Shown here: positions 23,441 to 33,085 of the stretch, piece by piece
Position numbering within the stretch: position 1 is the stretch's first letter
Layout of the letters: each line of letters starts with the position of its first letter
Assembly: GCA_018296165.2 (NCBI GenBank)
Contig: JACKQL020000100.1
Span: 1 to 64,000 of the forward strand
From: Termitomyces sp. T153
Taxonomy: Eukaryota; Basidiomycota; Agaricomycetes; Agaricales; Lyophyllaceae
DNA: 64,000 bases
Direction of reading: 5' to 3'
Made by a program: the position numbers and the translations under genes
Notes under the pieces: model-generated
What the model was told of the DNA's origin: nothing
What the model saw: the letters and a program-made list of their open reading frames with translations, nothing else
Databases searched by the model: none

Positions 23441-23701
23441 GATCCACAGAACAGAATAGTTCAGCCAAGCAAGACAGGCTAGAAGTTCTGAATTTTAAGT
23501 ATGTAGGAACTGAGAGACGCGTGCCTACAAGAAGGCGCGTAAACAAATACAAAACAAAACGAGACAAACGTTCGAGCTTGAAAGCTTGATCATCAAGCAT
23601 AATATTCTCACCACTATATACATTAAAAGTGTGTGTATTGTACAGTAACAATTAACTAAATCGTGTTCAACAATCCTATGCAAAGTCTCAGCCTGCTAGA
23701 C

Positions 23702-25195
23702 TCAGTGCTTGATGGAGGCAAGATATTCTTTGACCGCGGCGGGTGCATCCTCTATCATATGTCTCTCTGGTTCCCATGTATCATCTTCCTTGGAATAACC
23801 AAACCACGAAACTCTGAATTCCCGCTCATTCTTTCCTTGGCGATGGGCCGTGATCTTGGAAACGACATAGCGGATTGACTTGGTGGGGCGAGGTCCAGGC
23901 CAGATACGCACGACTTTCCTCTGTGGAGAGTTCCAAGCCTTAGGCAGGACTATCGGTGGAAAAGTGACCGTAGTAGGATTGAAAACAGCACGTATTTCTA
24001 ATCGTTTGCCTTTTACTGAGGGATGGGCCTTTCGTGCATATTTGTCAACCTCGCAAAGAGTGTGCTCCACATCAACCAGGTCCATTGGAAGGCACTTTGG
24101 GCCAAGGCCTGTAAATTCAAGGCCTAAACGCTTGAACTGAGCATTTTGGTTCATGGCTAACCATCTGATGAGCTCCTCCTCAATGTCTGGGTGGGATTCC
24201 TTGATTGTATTGAGTTTTTGCTGACCAAACATCTTTCCAAGGCCAGAGGATGCCCCTGGTCCAGCAATGACAAAGTCCATGCCTGAGAAGTTGAGTGCCT
24301 TTGTGTAGGTAAGGTTGAGCACAAGTTGATATGTCGAGAACTCGCCCATGCTCGGGAAGGACAGGAAATAGTCATACACTTCTGCCAGGTACTTTGCATT
24401 TCGAAGTCTAGCAGGGAGCTGGGCTTCCATGAGGACTTCAAGAAGACAGAGATGGTTGAGGTGTGCTTCTTGAAATCCGAATTTTGGTGCTGGTTTCTGG
24501 AAGGCACCGGTGTACAGTGGCATCCCCACATTCCTGACCCTGCTGAGAACTCTATAATAATCCTCGCGCTTATAACGTGCCCACGTGAGTGGACCCAACT
24601 CATGAACCAGAAGTTCCCATGTCTCCAGCTTTGTGAATAGATTGAATAGAATGACGCGGAAAATAACTTCTTGTAGATCCTGCGGTCCTTTCTCGATGAC
24701 CTCCCTGATTAGATATTGTGAAAGTTTGTCCAAGACACGATACGTATTGCAAAATGCATATTTCTGGAAAATGGGATCATCAGACCACCTAGTAGAGACG
24801 GACGTGACATGAGATTTGATGTGTATATACCATAGAATTACGAAAGTGACTCACGGCTGAGGCATTCCCGCACGCCGTCGGTCATCAATAGCCTTCCTTT
24901 CGGCTGCAAATCGCCAGAATGTATCAAAGACGACAGTTGGGCGGAACGTTATCCCTCTTATAGCAACAGGATCTGTGGTACTTGAAGCCGTTTTGCGTTC
25001 TCCAGATCTTGCTCTATGTCCGCTACGAGAGCACTCTGATCGAGTGGATGGAGCACTGGAAAGGGAACCCGATTGACCATCGACGTCATCTGAACAACTT
25101 GTCAAATCTGATAGATCTTGAAGGGAATATCTAGTAGACCGTTTGGCATGTAGAGAAGCTGTGGGAGCGTTCCTTGTGTTACGAAGTGGTGGCAT
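23702..25195 (-). CDS. HMUDK_hel ('5-hmdU DNA kinase helical') - chromodomain fusion protein
   Basis: Two exons, 25195-24855 and 24788-23702 (GT-AG intron of 66 bp), give 475 aa. Residues 1-80 are Ser/Arg-rich and probably disordered. Residues ~86-345 match the module annotated in fungi as '5-hmdU DNA kinase, helical domain': FDTFWRFAAERKAIDDRRR, WSDDPIFQKYAFCNTYRVL, FRVILFNLFTKLETWELL, then FVIAGPGASSG at 286-296 and LVDVEHTLCEVDKYAR at ~351-366. Residues ~418-475 form a chromodomain (IRYVVSKI, EFRVSWFGYSKEDDTWEP) with the usual aromatic positions. There is no GxxxxGK(S/T) P-loop, so kinase activity should not be assumed from the name. The helical module is known from phage thymine-hypermodification systems and from fungi; the chromodomain suggests targeting to methylated histone H3. 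Role inferred: a chromatin-bound enzyme or reader acting on modified DNA. Confidence 0.8.
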
Positions 25196-26842
25196 GGACT
25201 GAAGTCGGGTCAAGAAAAAGACACAAAAAGATGCCTTGTGCACTGGTAAGGTATAAATAACTTTTTGACGCGTCAGAACAGCCAAGAAGATATAAAAAGA
25301 CCAACTCACTGAAAACGATTGACTAGAGCGAGTTGTACAAGAATGGTTCTTGAGAATGACTCGACTCCTTTGAATGCGAAGAAGCGAACGTTCTCACGGC
25401 TTCAAGCGCAGCAATGGGAAATCTCACTGCTTAAGCTATGAGAGTTTTTTTGTATAGTCCATCAATACCTTAGAACTGTTCGCAAATATTGTTGTGTGCA
25501 AGGATAAATCAGTTTGAATTCTCATGTTTCACGTTATCATTTCAATTTACAGAATGTATTGATGGAATCAGTTTCAGTCTCAGTTATATTCGGGTCAAGT
25601 TTAGTGACTTACTACGACTTCAAAGAAATTTTGAACATGCCGAGGGACGATTCAGAACGGATTGCGAGAAAGGGCAAATCGTTCTAATCAATTGCGTTTG
25701 CATCGCGCGTAACCGCAATATCACTCGTGCAAACTCACCGAGAAGATCGCCTTTGAGAAGAAATCTGCCATTACGTTGTATTCCCTGACCATATTTCCTG
25801 TTATCCAACGACTTAACATCGCGAGGATCGACAGATTTACACTGACCAATTGAGCAACAGACGTTCCGAGTGTTTGACATCAAATTTCTATGTCATAGCC
25901 AGGCCCCCCGAAGTAGTACTTCACGAAAGTCTGTACGATTGTGTCCCTGATCTGGAGAGTACTATGCATCTAAATTAGTAGATAAGAGATTTCCGCAAGC
26001 GTGTGGTTGAGGGGAACGCGAAAGAATTCTATAAAATACGAGCCACAATTAACCTTACCATTCCATCAGGTATATTTATGCCAGTGAATCTAGGTTCATT
26101 ATCACAAGGTCGTTTCTCCAGCATGAATTTACCAATATTTCAGACTGTAAAAATCAACAAAACGGGACCTAGATTAGTTCCAAGACCTTGTGTGGAAGTT
26201 GTGGCGAGCGGTAGGCCAGCTCATAATCATTCCTATAAATACTTCTGATGAGACTATATAATTTACCTCATATTAACCCTCTGTTACGGGGTTAATGATG
26301 CTACAAATTGACACATATGGTCTTATTCACGTACTCAGCCGATCCAATTGAATCTGGGTTGCCAACTTACCATCCGCATTTGTGCCATTGCCCTGCTGTT
26401 CGATTGGTGAGCCAAACAGGTATAGGAAGCGTTCAGTGAGCTCAGGTGGTTCCATAAGAGACGTACAATACTGATATGGGGAGTATTTCGGTTGGGTGGC
26501 ACACTTCCCGACCCAAAAGCAATCATGGATTATCCCGGCTAGCGGCCCGGATGATTCAGATATGATCCTTTGAAATCCAATAAATACAAACAATCGCTCC
26601 CTTGCTAACCTAAATCTCCTACTTATTGGAAAACTCCGCTTTGCTCGATTGACGTTGATATACTGTGTCATACAAGGCAATGTAGGATGAATCCGAACGG
26701 AAATTGATGCTTTTCTGATTGTTTACACCATACTCTACAGAAATAAATATGGCCCATTGAATTCCTCAGTGACCAGTAATATCTGTGAACTTTTCGAACA
26801 CCAATTGAAGACAATTTGTTCTCTCGAACTGGGAATATTATC
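25196..26842. other. Intergenic, with a possible SET-like relic on the minus strand
   Basis: A divergent promoter region separates the chromodomain gene and the METTL14-like gene. Around 25850-25740 the minus strand reads RKYGQGIQRNGRFLLKGDLL followed by GEFA and a GTGAG donor-like site. This weakly resembles the start of a SET domain ('GxGx...xxKGxxxGEY'). No continuation was found. Around 26680-26330 another minus-strand frame (GKCATQPKYSPYQYCTSLME...) is open but unrecognised. I would not call a gene here. Confidence 0.3.
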
Positions 26843-28786
26843 ATGTCTACAACAACGGAAGTCATCGGCTCTGCGAATGAATTGCTTGCGTCACATCGTG
26901 TTCTGATTACAAACATACAATTATCCCAGCAGAATCATCGTCGGCTGTTGCAGCGACTCCACTCACCTCCACAGGAATTACTGAACCTCCCTCTTATACC
27001 CTCACCTCCACCGACTCCTAGGTCAGATAGCTCACCTCCTACAACACCAGAAACTGAGCCTTGCGAGCTTCAGCGGACGGATTTACCACCTGCCAAACGG
27101 GCTAGACTAACACGGTACACGAATTACGTTCCAGAAGAGGAGACTATCCGTAATGACTATTCTCAACGGTATGTGGACACCGGTGAATGGCCACAGAATT
27201 GGGTTTTGGGCGCTGAACCAGAGCATCGGTTTGAAGAGTGAGTAAATTCCGGTCTATACATTATGATATCTTCATTCTTATGTCAGGTATCCCAAGCAGC
27301 AACGTCTTCTGAATTTGAAGAAGGCATCAGTTGCGAGCACCTCTCTTCCGCCATATTACCTCTCATATTCAGAACTTCCCTCCTTACATCCTTGTAAATT
27401 CGATGTCATTGTCCTCGACCCGCCATTTTCTTCTTCTTTCACGTGGGACGATCTTCAGGATCTACCCATACCGAGTTTTGCCAGCGACCCTAGTTTCGTC
27501 TTCTTGTGGGTGGGAAGTGGAGCTGGTGATGGCTTGGAGAGAGGAAGGGAGGTGCTTGCAAAATGGGGTTACAGGCGATGTGAGGATGTTGTATGGGTAA
27601 AAACGAATAAAACAAGTAACAAAGGCCCTGGAGTGCGTCGTTCTCCGTTTTTAGTCATTTTCGCCTTAATCTCTGATATACTTCGAAAGAGGGATCCACC
27701 GACTACATCACTGCTCACACGAACCAAACAACACTGTCTCATTGGGATTCGAGGAACCGTTCGTCGATCAACGGATAGCTGGTTTGTCCATTGTAATGTT
27801 GGTTCGTACAACGTTATATCTACGAGATAGGTCTTTCTCAATCTATCTCATCAGATACGGACGTAATATTCTGGCTTGGCGACCCTACGGATCCAACAAG
27901 GAAACCCCCTGAGATGTATACCCTTGTGGAAAACTTTTGTCTTGGTTTACGTAGGCTGGAAATTTTTGGTCGACCATCTTCTCTCCGCCGTGGGTGGGTT
28001 ACTGTTATGGCCGATGGTCAGTACGAACGCCTTCCTACATGCGGAGATGCACGGGGGACAATCCATGTAGATGGTGAGGATGGCGGTCTTGCGACCAGAT
28101 GGGATCGCGAAAGTTGGGAGGAAGCAGTCAAAGAACGTTCAAACGGAGGTAAGGCTGTTGTGCCGATGACACCAGAGATCGACGCTCTCCGTCCGAAGTC
28201 TCCTTTCCGTCCCGGGCAGACGAATAATCCAAATCCGCAAGTCACTAACCCTCGATTCACGAACGGGAACAGCCGTCTTAGTTTCGTCAGTGGACAAGCG
28301 CCCGCCGGTAACCAGGTTCTTGGACAGAATCCGATGATGGTTTCGCCGTTGATGGGCATGGGTGTGAGTACGATGGGAATGGGAATGGGAATAGGTGGAA
28401 CTGGAGGGGTTGCCGTCAATGAGATGATGGGTGGTTGGAATCCTATGGTGGGTGGGATGGGAGGAATGGGTGTTCCTGGTTTTGGGAACATGAATATGAA
28501 TATGGGGCGGATGAATGTCAACGCTGGGATGGGGCGCGTGGGAATGCCTATGATGGGCCATATGGGTATGGGTGCAGGTAATTTTGAAAGCGGCGGCGGC
28601 GTTTTCAATGGGGGAATGAGCAATGCTGGGATAGGATGGAGCGAGCACAGTCAGATCGGCGTTGAAGGTGGATGGGATGGTGATGCAATGATAAATGTAG
28701 GTATTGGTGGAATGGGAAACGGTATGGGTATGAATGCGATGGGAGGGATGGGAATAGGTCAGTGGGGTTCGGGCTCTACATTTTGA
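26843..28786 (+). CDS. MT-A70 family protein, METTL14/Kar4-like m6A writer subunit
   Basis: Four exons, 26843-27237, 27287-27632, 27690-27801 and 27855-28786, sum to 1785 nt (594 aa); introns are GT-AG and 49-57 bp. Key segments are DVIVLDPPFSSSFTWDDL, FLWVGSGAGDGLERGREVL, WGYRRCEDVVWVKTNK, TKQHCLIGIRGTVRRSTDSW, ENFCLGLRRLEIFGRPSSL and RRGWVTVMADGQY. They follow METTL14 order and spacing (compare EHCLMGIKGTVKRSTD and FCLGRRRLHLFGR in animals). METTL14 is the RNA-binding, catalytically silent partner of METTL3 in mRNA N6-adenosine methylation. Animal METTL14 has EPPL at the motif IV position, whereas this protein has DPPF. The last ~150 residues are a Met-Gly-Asn-rich tail (MGMGVSTMGMGMGIGG) in the place of the animal RGG tail. 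The N-terminal ~120 aa is a coiled coil/proline-rich region. ATG 26843 is the first in-frame ATG. Confidence 0.88.
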
Positions 28787-29044
28787 TGTTCGACGGCTGT
28801 CAACAAGTTGAATTCAATACACATACACTTGTACTGTTTAAACTTCAGATTACGGTTCAAGTTATATATAACTCTTTTGCTAGGACCCATACCAACTGCC
28901 TATACGACAGTAAATGAGTGTAACTTTTGTGACAGTAAACGAACTGTTTCGTAAGACTATTGAGTCGGGATATGGACAGAGACAGAAGGAAGACGAGTAC
29001 TTATATCTTCACTGACTGTCGTAAGAGAGTGCATTCGGCAGTCA

Positions 29045-29482
29045 TAAGGCAAACTGGTGTGATTCGAACGTGAAATCGGAATTGGCACTGGCACAGCCAG
29101 TTCATGCGTTGACAGTTGTTTTCTGGCGTTCACACTTTTTTGGCGCGCGGTCACGGCAATTCACACTTTCTGAAGGTATAATTCGACATACTTTCCTGCC
29201 CTCGATTCACACTTTGATTCATGTTTTCCTTGCCTGAGAAGGCAGGCCAGAAAACTGTTTTCTCGGCTGACGCCGTTCGCGATGGCTATTTTCTGGCCCG
29301 CCTTCTCAGGTAAGGAGAACGTGGATTACAGAGTGAATCGAGGGCAGGAAATTGTGAATCATACCTTCAAAAAGTGTGAAACGCCGTGACCGCGCGCCAA
29401 AGAAGTGTGAACGCCAGAAAACAAGTGGTGTCAACGCGTGACAATTTCACGGTCGGAGTTCGAATCACACTAGTTTGCCTTA
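29045..29482. mobile_element. MITE-like foldback element with ~200-bp inverted arms, TA flanks
   Basis: Left arm TAAGGCAAACTGGTGTGATT... and right arm ...AATCACACTAGTTTGCCTTA are reverse complements, and the similarity continues inward for about 200 bp. Shared blocks include TTTTCTGGCGTTCACACTT, TTGGCGCGCGGTCACGGC, TCCTGCCCTCGATTCAC and CCTGAGAAGGC. The centre is a short loop around AGAAAACTGTTTTCTCGGC. The ends can be read as AGGCAAACT...AGTTTGCCT flanked by TA, as for Tc1/mariner-type MITEs. It sits between the METTL14-like gene (ends 28786) and NOC2 (starts 29522). No coding capacity. Confidence 0.85.
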
Positions 29483-29521
29483 ACATAATTCATCAACACA
29501 AACACAAACTATTCTTCACTT

Positions 29522-32241
29522 ATGGGCAAAAAAGCCTCTAAGCAAACGAAAAAGTTTGCGGCCAGCGGACAACTCAAGAAAGTCATTCAAGCCCGTCATA
29601 AGCACCAGCAAATTCGCAAGAGAATACTAGGAAAGCGTGGAGCGAAAGATGACAAGGTGCGATCGGAGGAAGTGGACAACGAGGACGAGGAAAATGAGGT
29701 AGAAGTACCTTCGAATGAGAAAGCAAAAAGGTGCATAGCTGAGTCTTGGAACACGACCTATGGCTGACTACTCGCTCAGTAAAAAGGGTATGTCTGTAGA
29801 CGAATTTCTGAATGCTGATTTCATGGGCGAGTCTTACTCCGATGACGACAACGTTGACGTGGGTCTCCATTGAATCCTTTGTTTAATTTGTCAAGTGATA
29901 GTTAGGACATGGACGAGAGCGACTCCGATGACGATAATGAAGGCGAAGATGACTTCGACGACACTTCATTTGCTTCAGTTGACGATCTTGAAGGTTCACA
30001 AGTTTCGTCTCAAGGTGGTGATTTACTCAATGTTTTGGCTCAGAGGACGGTAAAAACCATCTCATGGAGCTGTCGAAACTGGCAGAGAAAGACCCAGAAT
30101 TTTTCAAATATCTACAAGAGAACGATCAGGAGCTGCTGAAGTTCAACCTTGATGACACAGGTGGTATTCAATTGGATGATGAAGATAACGAAGAGGCTGG
30201 AGACGATGATGTTGACATGGAGAGTGAGAAGATGCCAACACTGACCTCAATGCACCTCCGGCGATGGCAAAAGGCTTTACTCGAGGTAAAACTTTTCACT
30301 GCTTCCTCTCTCGTACGTCTCCTTATGGTCAATTTTGATCAGCAACGCTCGCTGAGAGCATTACGGAAACTATTGATCGCTTTCCGAGCAGCCGCGCATC
30401 TCAATGAAGATGATCAAGTACTTGCGTGGAGTATTGACAGTTCATCAGGTAGGTCCAATACGTTATAAACCCCGAGTCACAATCCTACTGAATTCTCCGA
30501 TAGTCTATAACAAGCTAGTCACCACCACTTTGAGGTACACGCCTGTCGTGTTGGAGCACCATGTCCCCTATAAATCTTTGCCCAATGGGAAGTTGTATGT
30601 GATGGATTTTTCCTCTTATTGTTAAAAAGACACCCATATTGTCCAGCAAACCCCCAACGCAGACGCACAAATTTAAAACGCTCCAAAAGCTGATCTTATC
30701 CTATTTCCACAACGTGATCCACGTTCTTTCGCAATTTACTGATAACGAGCTAGTACAGCTTGCCGTCACAGAAAGCGCCAAACTAATCCCGTATATCGTC
30801 AGTAGCCGTAAAGCTGTTAAACTGTACCTGAAGGCAAGTCAATCAACGACTTCTGATAGAAACGAAGGTCATTGATGTCTTGTGTTGCAGCAATGCCTTG
30901 AATTATGGTCTAGTGCTCAAGATAACATTCGGATTGCCGCATTCCTAGCCATCAGGAAACTTGCGTCGGGAACTGACGAGTCGATCATGGATTACGTCCT
31001 GAAGGTAGGCGCACTGTTAATACAGTGTCATCCCTCTTATTCACACGGATGTCTGGTTCCAAGGGGGCGTATCTAACCTTGATTCGGTCTTCCAAATCCA
31101 CCAACGTCCATTCATTGCCATCTATCAATTTGATGAAGAATTCGGCATCCGAAGTCTTCTGTATAGATCACTCAACAGCATACCAACATGCATTTGGGTA
31201 TATTCGCCAGCTTGCCATTCATTTGCGGAATAGTATGAAAGTGAAAACAAAAGTACGTGCTTTTGTTTTCTATGGTCGCAACTGATTCTGACAGGAGTAT
31301 TGCCATTTGTCAGGAGGGATATAAGCAGGTGTACAATTGGCAATTTGTTCATTGTATTGACTTCTGGTCAATTGTACTCGCGCGCGCGTGCGATTCTCGG
31401 ACGCAAGTCAAAAATGACGATACGGCGAGTGACCTCAAACCACTGATTTACCCACTCGTCCAAGTCTGCCTTGGGGCTATCAAGTGAGCACCATATCTCG
31501 TTATTATTTTCTATTCATCACTGACCACTATCTGACACCCAGACTTATCTCCACCAGCCGGTCATATCCATTCCACCTCCATATTGTCCGTTCTCTCCTT
31601 CATTTGACCAAACACACAGATATATATATCCCACTCTCACCTCATCTTGTTCCCATCCTTACCTCAATCCTCGCTCCGAGCTCAAGGTCTAAATCATCTA
31701 CGTTGCGCCCGCTTGATCTCGAGGTCCAGATCCGAGCACCACAACAATACATTAGGACACGTGTGTATCATGAGGGCGTCTTGGAGGAATCGGCGTACCT
31801 GTTGACGGAATGGCTCACCAGCCCAATGGTTCAAGGCAGTATCTCTTTCCCTGAGATTGTGGTACCTGTTGTTGTTCTCCTTCGGAAGGCGTTGAAAGCA
31901 GCCAGGTCAGGATCCTCTGGTTCTAGCTCCGGAAAAGACCAGGGCACTGTCAAAGTACTGCTTGAACGAATAGAGGAGAGTGCAAAGTGGATCAAGCAGC
32001 GGCGACGATCAGTGACTTTTGCCCCAGGACAGCTCGAGGAAGTCGTATCATGGGAAAAGGACTTGAGAGACCTGATTGAGGACTCTCCGCTGGGCAAATA
32101 TCTCAAAGTTCAGAAAAAGCTGCGCGAGAAACGCCGAAAACTCGTTGAAAAGGTGTGCGGACATCATACCATCCTCATGACATTTCCTAACCTTCACTAA
32201 AGGCTCGAGAGGGTGAAGATGAGATCCTGGACGATGATTAA
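29522..32241 (+). CDS. NOC2: Nucleolar complex protein 2 (60S ribosome biogenesis/export)
   Basis: Twelve exons: 29522-29730, 29780-29858, 29906-29993, 30044-30285, 30343-30448, 30504-30594, 30647-30833, 30891-31004, 31064-31252, 31314-31483, 31543-32152 and 32203-32241. The sum is 2124 nt (707 aa). The intron 30834-30890 starts with GC (AAG|GCAAGT), the consensus form of a GC-AG intron. The N-terminus MGKKASKQTKKFAASGQL is basic, followed by acidic runs (DESDSDDDNEGEDDFDD) and then the conserved KDPEFFKYLQENDQELLKF. The Noc2 core is KTLQKLILSYFHNVIHVLSQ, NIRIAAFLAIRKLA, AFGYIRQLAIHLRNSM, YNWQFVHCIDFWSIVLARAC and YPFHLHIVRSLLHLTKHT. The acidic C-terminus ends AREGEDEILDDD. Noc2 pairs with Noc1 and Noc3 to move pre-60S particles from nucleolus to nucleoplasm. 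Confidence 0.93.
30834..30890 (+). other. GC-AG intron in NOC2
   Basis: 57-bp intron with donor AAG|GCAAGT and acceptor TTGCAG. Splicing here gives ...LYLK|QCLELW..., the continuous Noc2 sequence, whereas reading through runs into a stop. Confidence 0.85.
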
Positions 32242-32704
32242 TCCATGGGTTTTGACTTCAGGCAGGAAGTCCAATCTGCTCTTGTTTTCCTGTTTCTGTC
32301 AGCCCTGCACGATTAGGTTTGAACTTAGTCTGATGGGCGTTGACGCGTTGACGGGTAACACGGGGACAGATACTTAAATTTTATATTGTAAGAAGCCTCC
32401 ATAGACTCCGAAGATCATTGTGGATAATATTTTAGTATGACCATGATGATAACCATACTCAAAAATTTATAAGGCACATACTTAAAGTATGACAGGAGAC
32501 CAATTCATTTTACCTGCAATATACTGCGCGCCACACTCCGATTGCGGGATCTTGCGAATCATGTCAGAGCTGAAACCGATTTTGAGAATCCGGGACAATC
32601 AATGTGTAATAATGAAGAAATATAATAATATTTTCAGAGTAGCTCTCAACAAGCTTCATGTGAGACAGACTCGATTGGATCAAGAACTGATATCGACTGC
32701 ACCT
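32242..32704. other. Intergenic between convergent NOC2 and the CBP6-like gene
   Basis: AT-rich 3' regions; nothing else recognised. Confidence 0.5.
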
Positions 32705-33085
32705 CTACCATATGCCGAAGAAGACTTTCCACCACGGTCTTGCGATACCTTTCGCACTTTTCTCGAAAGCTTCGACGAGACGATCATAGTGAGCGGGGGA
32801 TGACGCCGGATAAAGTGTCTTTTTTGAGAGAGGATACTAGGAGAAATCTGTATCCAGAACATTGGAGAGAATTGGTTCACGGGAAAAGCATACCTGCTTA
32901 TACATCTCATTATCCTGGAGGAAACGTGCAGCTCGAACTGACTGCGCAGTAAGTCTCGGATGAGTAGCCAAGGACTGCCATAAGGTCTTCAATTGCAGAT
33001 TCGGACGAAATGGGTCTTTAGTCCATGTTGCCGCGATACCATTCATTTGCTTTACCAATTTCGAGGAAGTTTGTGTGGCAGCCAT
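32705..33085 (-). CDS. Small mitochondrial protein, CBP6/UQCC2-like
   Basis: Two exons, 33085-32894 and 32836-32705, with a 57-bp intron (GTATGC...CCTAG), give 324 nt and 107 aa. The protein starts MAATQTSSKLVKQMNGIAAT, continues DPFRPNLQLKTLWQSLATHP and ends IARPWWKVFFGIW. Size, a basic-amphipathic N-terminus, and the 'W.DP.RP' start and 'RPWWK.FFG' end resemble fungal Cbp6, an assembly factor that works with Cbp3 on cytochrome b translation and complex III assembly. The family assignment is from memory of that pattern and is not certain. The exon model itself is strong because the frame closes and the C-terminal aromatic motif is intact. Confidence 0.65.

Noticed and set aside
25620..25883. 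SET-domain gene on the minus strand
   Set aside because: Only one short SET-like segment is visible; no pre-SET, no NHS/Y motif and no exon chain, so it is reported only as a possible relic.
28018..28648. Long minus-strand open frames rich in Pro/Ile or His over the METTL14-like tail
   Set aside because: They are antisense shadows of the Met-Gly-rich coding tail; no motif and no start context.
29440..29482. tRNA gene from the B-box-like GTTCGAATCAC
   Set aside because: No acceptor stem or D/anticodon arms can be folded; the sequence is the MITE end.
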